Positions 56,120 to 64,000 of a stretch of 64,000 nt of DNA are shown piece after piece. Each line of letters begins with the position of its first letter. The first letter of the stretch is position 1. A program made the translations under genes and the position numbers. Under the pieces are notes generated by a model. The model saw only the letters and a program-made list of their open reading frames with translations. It had not been told where the DNA came from and made no database searches. Source of the DNA: Polytrichum commune (taxonomy: Eukaryota > Streptophyta > Polytrichopsida > Polytrichales > Polytrichaceae); the NCBI GenBank assembly GCA_950295325.1, contig OX485806.1, forward strand, positions 56,355,169-56,419,168, written 5' to 3'.

Positions 56120-56939
56120 GAAGGCTAAATCCCCTGTAGTAACGCACAGCTGGCTCACGTGTGGCCACTGTGGCACGTGGGCCCCGCGCCGGTGCCTAGC
56201 CCATTTGACCCCCCATGGTTTAGGGTACGGTCGTACCTTGCTAACGCCCGAGACACTGCGCAATGTCCCGAACTTGAGTCGCCGGAACACTGCAATGCCG
56301 GAACACTAGCCCCATCCATCGCCATGCCATCCCCTCATGCCCACGCCATGGCTGTGGGGCTCACCAATACGTCATCTCCCGTCAACCCAGAGTCTCGGAA
56401 TGCGCGTTAGGAGACTGGAGTGAAGGAGGAGCAGTCCTTTTAACCCATATTGTTTGGGGGACAGCTCAAGGGCAAGCTTATAAGGAGAAGTGGCCAACAC
56501 CTCGTTCGAGAACAAGATGCTGACTTGGAACTGGTTACTTGCTACTTGTTGCTAAGACTATGGCCCCCTCTGATGAGAGAGGTTACTTGGAACTGGTGAC
56601 TGGTTATTGGCTCTTGAGACTATGGCCGGATACTGAGACTATGGTCCTAGGGATTAGACTCTTCGCTTAGGCCGGTTTGCTTAGCTCGGTCACTCAGTTC
56701 CCGTTACTTTGCCATTGCTTTTGCATGTAATCCCAAAAGTCCAAAAGTCTTTTTCTTCAGGGTGTTTTTTGCTCAACTCGTCTAGCTTATCTTTTGCCCA
56801 AGTTGTTGATTCAAAGCCACTAGGTGAAGTCGTATCATACATCATGAGACCCAACTCTTGAAGAACCATTGCACGTCGTACAATGTCTTTGATCTTTTAA
56901 CAAGAGTGTTTTTGCCATGCACGACGACCATGCCACAAG
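56120..56939 (+). repeat. Left arm of the 820-bp inverted repeat
   Basis: The outer 600 bp include paired phrases such as GACTATGGCC and TTACTTGGAACTGG. The inner 210 bp are an antisense copy of transposase exon sequence (CLWH-RRAW region through KDKLDELSKKHPEEKDFW). Confidence 0.88.
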
Positions 56940-57156
56940 AAAGGAAATCCAGGCCACCGGAATTCCTTGATAACGAAACTTTTAGGCACCGTGACGTTGC
57001 GTCGGAGGTCACAGGGGCATTTGTCTCAAACGACAATAATCCAATGCTTGAAGATGAGAAGACGGAAGGAGCAATACATGATGAATGTAATGCACACGTC
57101 AAGAATACAGAGGTCCCTCTTCCACCAAAGAAAGAGACTCGCAGAAGAAGTGGGGA

Positions 57157-58200
57157 TTGTCTATTAAACGGGGGTGCACAACACGTTTTATGATCAAGAG
57201 CCTGTTGCATGCGCCTCACATTTCAGAGATCTGTATCTTTGAGTTCAAACATGTCAACAAGGATGGATTGGTGGTTCATGGTGGAATGAAGTTCGGTGAC
57301 CGTGGTGCCTTCTCAGCCCATTTGTCCCCAATTGTGAAGGAATTCATTGGCGGATGCTTGCACGAGGGTTACACTGTCCACCAGATTATGAAGAAACACC
57401 TTAAATTTCTACGGAAGTGGGAGGCAGATGGTAAAGAAATAACACGGGATTTACTTATCACCCCAAAAGACATTCTTAACATTGCCCGTAAGCTAGCAAG
57501 GGAAACATATATGTTGCACTCTAACGACGCTCAAAGTGTCCGCATGTGGGTCCAGAAGAATCCGGATAAAATCTTCCACTATACTAAGACTAATTTGAGA
57601 CTGATTCAGTTTCGTTATCAAGGAATTCCGGTGGCCTGGATTCTCACCTCACGATGCGCGGAGGCAGACCTCACTCCCTAGATGGCATCATTGAAACAAC
57701 GTATGAAAACAGTTTGCCCAGAGTGGAAACCGTCTGCATTCATTGTGGACTGTGCGCAGGGGAAGATCAATGCACTAACGTATGTTACTCTAACTCCATC
57801 TATAAGTTAGTCAATCACTTCCAGACATATATTCCACCCATTTATCTCATATTCGTAGTTTAATGCCATTTTATGTCATTGTGAAAGCCGTTACTCAAAA
57901 AATGTATTCGCATTGACATGGTTGATCTTTGGCATGTTTCAGAGAGACGTGGCCTAGAACTCCAATTTTCCTTTGCTTGTGGCATGTTCGTCGTGCATGG
58001 CAAAAATACTCTTGTTACAATATCAAAGACATTGTACGACGTGCAATGGTCCTTCAAGAGTTGGGTCTCATGATGTATGATAAGACATCACCTAGTGGCT
58101 TTGAATCAACAACTTGGGCAAAAGATAAGCTAGACGAGTTGAGCAAAAAAATACCCTGAAGAAAAAGACTTTTGGAATTACATACAAAAGCAATGGCAAA
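57157..58200 (+). pseudogene. MULE-type transposase gene fragment, frameshifted, with one probable intron
   Basis: The first block (57157-57681) begins with a FAR1/MULE-like GCTTRFMIKS and FKHVNKDGLVVHGG, and continues KHLKFLRKWE and GIPVAWILTS. A frame change near 57650 separates this from WKPSAFIVDCAQGKINAL (about 57722-57778), which carries a catalytic aspartate of the DDE fold. A probable intron follows (donor near 57780, acceptor TTTCAG at about 57944). The next exon has IFLCLWHVRRAWQK, the CxxH motif of MULE transposases, then LGLMMYDKTSPSGFES. An extra A near 58150 breaks the frame before PEEKDFW; after it, QWQSKAHMWVVGYR continues. A SWIM zinc finger usually follows in this family but is not present. 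Confidence 0.75.
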
Positions 58201-59220
58201 GTAAGGCTCACATGTGGGTGGTAGGTTACCGGAACCTACCTTATGCGAAAGGGAAAAACTGTGGCGAGACATCTTAGAATGTTTGGCTGTTAATTCAAGT
58301 ACTAACATCATATCAGTGTTTGTTCGCGTGACACTACCCCCGTTGGAACTTTAGGAAAAAATGTGGACTCTGAGGATTCTAGTGTCACGGAATACATTGT
58401 TGACATCCAATATCCTACTCTTCATATAAGATTTTTATGCAATTTCCTACCAAGAAAGCCATCATCATGTTTGTAGTTATATGTTTTTCTCAAATAGGCA
58501 GCCATGCATGTGTAAGTATCAACTCTGTTGTATTTTGAAATTGCAAATGGGTTATTACATCAGTTATAGTTTTGTTCATAGTTTCTTGCTACTCGGATAA
58601 CCATAGTAATTCTATAGCTAATACGTACACAAACTTCAGTGTTTAGGATTGCAGTGTTACAACTTTAGTGTTACATATTCAGTGTTACAACCTAAGTGTA
58701 AGAAGTTCAGTTTTACAACTTTAGTGTTACAATATCAGTGTTTCAACTTTAGTGTTAGAAGTTCGGTGTTACAACTTCAGTGTTACAAAATCAGTGTTAC
58801 ATTCCCACGAATGTTTGAATTAGTCAAACAATTCCTGACATATATTCCACCCATTTATCTCATATTCATTGTTAAATGTCATTTTATATCATTGTGAAAG
58901 CCGTTACTCAAAAAAAGTGTTCACATTGACATGGTTGATCTTTCGCATGTTTCAGAGAGACGTAACTTGGAACTCCAATTTTCCTTTGCTTGTGGCATGG
59001 TCGTCGTGCATGGCAAAAACACTCTTGTTAAAAGATCAAAGACATTGTACGACGTGCAATGGTTCTTCAAGAGTTGGGTCTCATGATGTATGATACGACT
59101 TCACCTAGTGGCTTTGAATCAACAACTTGGGCAAAAGATAAGCTAGACGAGTTGAGCAAAAAACACCCTGAAGAAAAAGACTTTTGGACTTTTGGGATTA
59201 CATGCAAAAGCAATGGCAAA
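57820..59220 (+). repeat. Direct duplication of transposase intron/exon sequence within the foldback element
   Basis: About 57820-58200 is repeated, with modest divergence, at about 58830-59220. Both carry GACATATATTCCACCCAT, the GTTACTCAAAAAA intron segment, the TTTCAGAGAGACGT splice region and the CLWH exon. The right inverted arm begins inside the second copy at 58989. Confidence 0.8.
58638..58803 (+). repeat. Short tandem repeat, core TTCAGTGTTACAACT (about 15-17 bp)
   Basis: About ten units alternate CAGTGTTACAACTT, TAGTGTTACAATAT and AAGTGTAAGAAGTT, lying between the two transposase copies. Confidence 0.8.
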
Positions 59221-59808
59221 GTAACGGGAACTGAGTGACCGAGCTAAGCAAACCGGCCTAAGCGAAGAGTCTAATCCCTAGGACCATAGTCTCAGTATCC
59301 GGCCATAGTCTCAAGAGCCAATAACCAGTCACCAGTTCCAAGTAACCTCTCTCATCAGAGGGGGCCATAGTCTTAGCAACAAGTAGCAAGTAACCAGTTC
59401 CAAGTCAGCATCTTGTTCTCGAACGAGGTGTTGGCCACTTCTCCTTATAAGCTTGCCCTTGAGCTGTCCCCCAAACAATATGGGTTAAAAGGACTGCTCC
59501 TCCTTCACTCCAGTCTCCTAACGCGCATTCCGAGACTCTGGGTTGACGGGAGATGACGTATTGGTGAGCCCCACAGCCATGGCGTGGGCATGAGGGGATG
59601 GCATGGCGATGGATGGGGCTAGTGTTCCGGCATTGCAGTGTTCCGGCGACTCAAGTTCGGGACATTGCGCAGTGTCTCGGGCGTTAGCAAGGTACGACCG
59701 TACCCTAAACCATGGGGGGTCAAATGGGCTAGGCACCGGCGCGGGGCCCACGTGCCACAGTGGCCACACGTGAGCCAGCTGTGCGTTACTACAGGGGATT
59801 TAGCCTTC
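58989..59808 (-). repeat. Right arm of the 820-bp inverted repeat
   Basis: Reverse complement of 56120-56939. Its inner edge starts inside the second transposase exon copy, and its outer edge ends TAGCCTTC followed by CCC and GTAC. Confidence 0.88.
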
Positions 59809-60121
59809 CCCGTACCAGGGCGTTGTTCCGGGACAGAGCCCCACTCAAATTGCCATAACTCCTAGCTCACACCTCCGATTGAGGTGTTCTTGAGCATTCT
59901 AGAATCACCACGCCATAAGCTACGCATAGCTTATGGCCTTTCCCTCATGCCTCTTAGTCTCCGTGGGTGGGAGGCGTTCCCAACGCCCGGGGCCCTCACC
60001 CACACTAGGATCACTTGGGCCCTCTCACCAACGGCGCCACAAGTCCCGGGTGTCACTCCGGGGTCCCCCTTGTGCCCATGGTGTTTTGGGCACTTCTCAT
60101 GGAGAGGTGCGCGACAACCGG

Positions 60122-62960
60122 TGTGCCTACCCATAGGCAGATTCATAAGTTCTCCCAATTAATCAAATGACTATGGTGTTCCCCAGACAACTCTCCCATT
60201 CTGGTCTATGGTGAGTGACTTGAAAAAGAACATTTTCACTTCATTTCCACTAAATAATCACTAATTGCCTATGTTTCCATTGTTTTAGAGTTCTTACGCT
60301 AATTCTGATCCTAAACTACCTCAAAATTTAAAAAATGAACCTACTCTGTCCCAAAAATCGTATCACAGTTTACAACACAGAGATCGGATTGGACAAGCAA
60401 ATACTTATATGTAAAAGCATGAACAATGCTTGGAGTGAGATGATCACTTGCACTCTATGTTTTACTTTTTATTGCATTTTTTTTCTTGGTTCATACAATG
60501 CATGTGGATATCTCAACTCCTAGCTCTTACAAACCATATGGGGTTATTCAAGCCTTGTTCATTCAATACCAATAACAATCACAATCTTAGATTTTGAGCA
60601 ATTTAATCTTCTAATCTCAACAAGAAGGCTATTAATTTATTTGAAGTAAGGTAGACATACAAAAAAACCCTAAGATTTAGAGAATACATTGACAATACAT
60701 GTGTAAATTTCATATAATGTATGTTTCCATCCAGTATTGTCAAATGGTAATTGTCCTCAATAACCACCATGTCAATTTTTGTTATAATTTGGGTTTTAGA
60801 TTTGTATAAAATAGATTCTTTTGGAATGCTCATGGGCTCCCTTGAGTTTTTTTCTCCGGTTTGTAGCCAAGTTATCGTGCATTTGTATGTGAATCTTTGA
60901 TGCAATCATTGAGTTACATGCGATGGATGAGAAAATGCTCAATGATTTCTCATTGGAAAGTGAAAGTGGATATTATATTCAATAAATGCTTATTAATTCA
61001 TGATTTCCTTTTGTATATCTAATGGAGGCATTTATCACATTACATTAAAAACACTTAGTATAAATACATGAGTCCATATTCTATCATGCCATTAGTACAT
61101 TTTACATTTTTCAATCTATGAATTTCTCCTATAAAAAAAGATTTAATTTCATAGTGACCCATGCATATCATTTAGGATTTCAATGAAGAATCCACCCATG
61201 GAAAACTAGACCATCCACAACCATTTGGTGCCATTGTACATTTGAGGGTGCAAACCTCTTGACAACGTTGATAAATGCACTGTGAAGATGCCATTGCCAG
61301 GGGGTGAACTCTTCATTGGAAACCTAACTATGTGTGCGTGGATGACTATAATAGAACCCGTTTAGACAAGACATTCATATAGGGTTTAGGGTTTAGGATT
61401 CATGATAGAACCCCAACAAATGTGTATGTTTTAACAATAAGCTAGAAAATGGACTTTATACTAACCTATCAAGTCTAATGTGATAAGTGCTTATACTACA
61501 TACACAAATATTGTCATGAAATAAACGGGTTTCTATTACATATATAATCCATTTTCACTTTCCAACAAAAAAAACATTGAACATTTTTTCCATCTATAGG
61601 ATAAAACCCATAATGAAATGATCCTAAAGCACACCTCATTTGGTTGAAATAAGGTAAATTGGATGAACTCGCACATCTAATGTCAATTTTTACTAGACCT
61701 TAAGGCCCCAATTTGTACATCTGCCTTTAGTTCAAAAACATTTTGTGTATATAATAGGGAAAAACAACACCTCTCCCTTATATATATATTATGTACATTA
61801 CTACCTCAAAATATACCCCTTCTTACACACTCACATTAGTTCATATGTGGTATGGAGAGTCATCTACACCACGCACCAACTACGTGGACACGCATGCAAG
61901 TTACACATCATCACCATGAGCAGTTGATGGATAAGGTCATAGCACTATAATATGGGTCCCAGGCTTAATTTCAAGTCTTTGTGATGCTTGTCCAATAAGA
62001 TAGAGAGACCCGTGAATACAAACTTTTGTCCGAGAAACCAAAATCCAAACAAACTTTGTTTGAAAGAAAATTCTAGATTATTGGATGTCAACACACAATA
62101 GAGGCGATGAGGGGATTGTTGAATGACCCAACTTTAACCAACCAAAATAATATTGTGATATGGTCATTAGACATAGAGAAAGTGATGTACATGTCCGAAG
62201 TTTTGAACTTGAAAATTCACGACAAAGATGTGAAGCCTCCCTTTTTTGAGGATGTCATATAAGGTGATTTGTCCAACAAACACAAATTCAACATTTTTTC
62301 ATGACCATGATGCAAAAGCTTGTGAGGGGAATTGACACATGAAAAGCTTGGCTGAAAAAAAGGAATTTATTAATGAAAATTTCCCAAGAACTAGCTCTTC
62401 TAGCACTTGAATCTTACGTGTAGGGGTTGCGACTTAAGGAACTTGCAAATGATAGCATGAGGAGAAACCATAATATGGTCAGAACGAAGACTTTCACTAA
62501 CGTTTTGGAGGCTATAAAAAAATGGGGTATTAGTGAGTCTCAAGATATAGTATCCACATCAAATTTCATTACTAGCATTGATGTGGTTTTTCTCTACCAA
62601 ATCAATCGCAATTTCTTGAAAATGTTTGAAGACAAGGCTGTGGAAATATCTATACCAATGGGGATACACTATTCATTTTGCTCCCTATAGACTATCGTAG
62701 AAAGCATATGATGGTTTCACAAACTTTGCGTCTGGGATTATCATGTCATAGTTGTCTTGCCTAGTAAAGAGCTAAAGACATTTGTTCTACCTGCTCGAGA
62801 GGCCCAAGTCCTTGTGTATGTTGTTATGATTTTCCCGTAAGCATCCACAAAGGTTGAAAACAAAAAAACATTCAAAAAAATGCTCAAAGACAGTTGATTG
62901 GTGAATTTTGTTGATATGAAGACGCTAACACAATCTTCTATGGGGAATTGGTCAACCATG
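60122..62960. other. AT-rich DNA without recognisable genes
   Basis: There are only short ORFs with AT-driven composition (for example 60603-60905 on the minus strand, 62427-62690 on the plus). No transposon termini, RNA genes or arrays were seen. Confidence 0.5.
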
Positions 62961-62969
62961 GGTGCTTAG

Positions 62970-63417
62970 CTCAATATTATATCTTTTGATGCCCTTGTGG
63001 GGAGAGCACTTAAACCCAACACATTTCTTCTCAACATTCATTCACGTGCAAATATGATGTTATTGGATCTCCACAAACAAGTTTTTACTATTGACGTCAT
63101 TACAACCAAAACTTGGTACGCACTTTGTCATGAAGTAGCAAAAAAATCATAAACTTTTTGCAAAGCAATGAGCTTAGGATTTAAGAATAAATGAAATAGA
63201 GTTCCAATGGAGGTGGTTGAATACGAGACTCCCCATGCACTCAAGAAACTCAAAGATGTTGCCATGGAGGAGGTAGAAGATGTGTAGGCCCATGGTGCCG
63301 ATGAATCTAATGATGAGATGAAGATTTGCAATCTTGCTAATACAAAGAACGTGGGTGAGGAAGGAGGATTCAAACATTCACGAGGCATTGGGAGAGTTCA
63401 TAATGCCCCAAGCTAGA
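62970..63417 (+). pseudogene. Decayed coding-like stretch, unrecognised (about 149 codons)
   Basis: One frame reads as plausible protein with only four internal or final stops: FDALVGRALKPNTFLLNIHS, MMLLDLHKQVFTIDVI, VVEYETPHALKKLKDVAMEE and KNVGEEGGFKHSRGIG. Composition is protein-like (balanced, K/E-rich) unlike its surroundings. I do not recognise a family. It may be the end of an old transposon ORF together with coding-like pieces at about 62140-62690. Confidence 0.3.
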
Positions 63418-64000
63418 TAACAATGCCCTACTCACATTCCAACACACTCATCTTTTGTTCCTACCTGTGAAATTATAGCCACACATTGTGCCTACCATGC
63501 ATTTTCTTCCCCCCCACCTCCATCTCATGCATTTGATATGGTGTAGAAAAACATTAATCCAATAGATATTCACCATGGAAATTATGAGGAAAACAAGTTT
63601 TTGGACGTTATTTCACCAACGTGGAACCTCTTCAATATGAGCATACCCTTTTTCGAACACATACCACTCATGCACCAAAGTCCCAAATGGTTGGGGGTCC
63701 CTTTCCTTGGATTTTTTTTGGACAAAGAATCTCAACATAAGGTGAGAACACGGCAACATGAGGGTTGAGAAATAAAAGATTGTTGAGTCTCTTGCTGTAA
63801 AAATAACAATTTTACAAGAGATGTCAACCACTCAAATGTCTCCTACATGTGTGTTTTATGTTTCTTATTGTATTTGAATGCTTAGTTCGAATGATGTGTT
63901 TGAGGACCAAGGAGGCCTTCTGATGCTCGGCCTTGCCTCCCCAATTTAGTAGTGTGTCATTGGTAAGACATATTCTTGTGTTTGATTTGAATGGGTTTTT
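63418..64000. other. Right edge, nothing recognised
   Basis: Mixed-composition DNA with short frames on both strands; no motif could be supported. Confidence 0.45.

Larger units (their letters stand above)
56120..59811. mobile_element. MULE-like foldback transposon with 820-bp inverted arms
   Basis: The left arm 56120-56939 and right arm 58989-59808 are reverse complements with no difference seen in the stretches compared. They share the 83-codon spurious frame at 56159-56410 / 59518-59769. The outer ends are GAAGGCTAAATCCCC on the left and, read inward on the right, GGGGAAGGCTAAATCCCC. GTAC flanks both sides (56116-56119 and 59812-59815) and occurs once in the reconstructed empty site, so it may be part of the target duplication. 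MULEs usually give about 9 bp, and a full 9-bp match is not seen. The central 2 kb carries a broken MULE-type transposase gene and a short tandem array. Confidence 0.78.
55446..60116 (+). mobile_element. Family-3 solo LTR, copy Y (about 975 bp), split by a foldback transposon
   Basis: It starts TGTCACAACCCTTGC at 55446 and ends GTGCGCGACA at 60116, with a perfect ACCGG duplication (55441-55445 and 60117-60121). The LTR proper is 55446-56119 plus about 59812-60116; the middle is the MULE-like element. The uninterrupted order is confirmed by copy X, in which the phrases flanking the junction (AACTCCCCAATCGAAGGTGTG and CCTGGGAGTGG, opposite strand) lie close together at about 13798-13906. Confidence 0.85.

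Noticed and set aside
56159-56410. 83-codon ORF identical on opposite strands at 59518-59769
   Set aside because: Its identity follows from the 820-bp inverted repeat; the translation has no domain.

Overview
This is a plant nuclear window. It has one recognisable host gene, with short GT-AG introns, at the left edge. Almost everything else is nested mobile DNA in various stages of decay. Nothing bacterial or organellar was seen. A Ty3/gypsy relic carries a cytosine-5 DNA methyltransferase. Retrotransposon-borne methyltransferases have been described in charophyte algae and dinoflagellates (recalled from the literature, not looked up), so a non-flowering streptophyte is a reasonable but unproven guess for the host.

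Layout. 63-5332 (+): the 3' part of an armadillo-repeat kinesin gene (ARK / KIN-U family), 14 exons with consistent phases. 7319-8554: an internally deleted Tigger/pogo DNA transposon. Its twin lies inverted at 15444-16679, inside an insertion that splits a degraded LTR (family 3, 13585-18709). 20408-21760: a solo LTR of family 2 with target-site duplication (TSD) ATGAG. 22218-28710 (+): the gypsy relic, ordered protease-like region, DNA methyltransferase, reverse transcriptase, RNase H. It is split inside the reverse transcriptase by a 2,840-bp solo LTR of family 1 (25258-28097, TSD TATTA). 29312-32502: a family-2 solo LTR (TSD CTATG) with another family-2 LTR nested inside it (30271-31952, TSD CCCTC). 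33110-34140: an old, internally inverted family-1 LTR fragment. 36269-39890 (-): remains of another gypsy-like element (Gag, primer-binding site, coiled-coil ORF). 40856-52496: a family-2 LTR split by a nearly fresh family-1 element (41837-52041, TSD GGAGC), which codes on the minus strand for an in-frame-deleted Gag-protease-integrase-tail polyprotein. 53116-54753: a fifth family-2 LTR. 55446-60116: a family-3 solo LTR (TSD ACCGG) split by a foldback MULE-like transposon with 820-bp inverted arms. 60117-64000 is mostly featureless, AT-rich sequence with one decayed, unrecognised coding stretch.

Relative ages follow from nesting and decay. The methyltransferase element is old: many stop codons and at least one frameshift. 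The family-1 LTRs are very young: three copies appear identical except for one base seen and one 25-bp edge deletion. The two Tigger copies and the two MULE arms also look identical.

The main finding is the retrotransposon-encoded DNA methyltransferase. It sits between protease and reverse transcriptase, its catalytic motif order is recognisable, and its nonsense codons are almost all of the type produced by C-to-T change on the coding strand.
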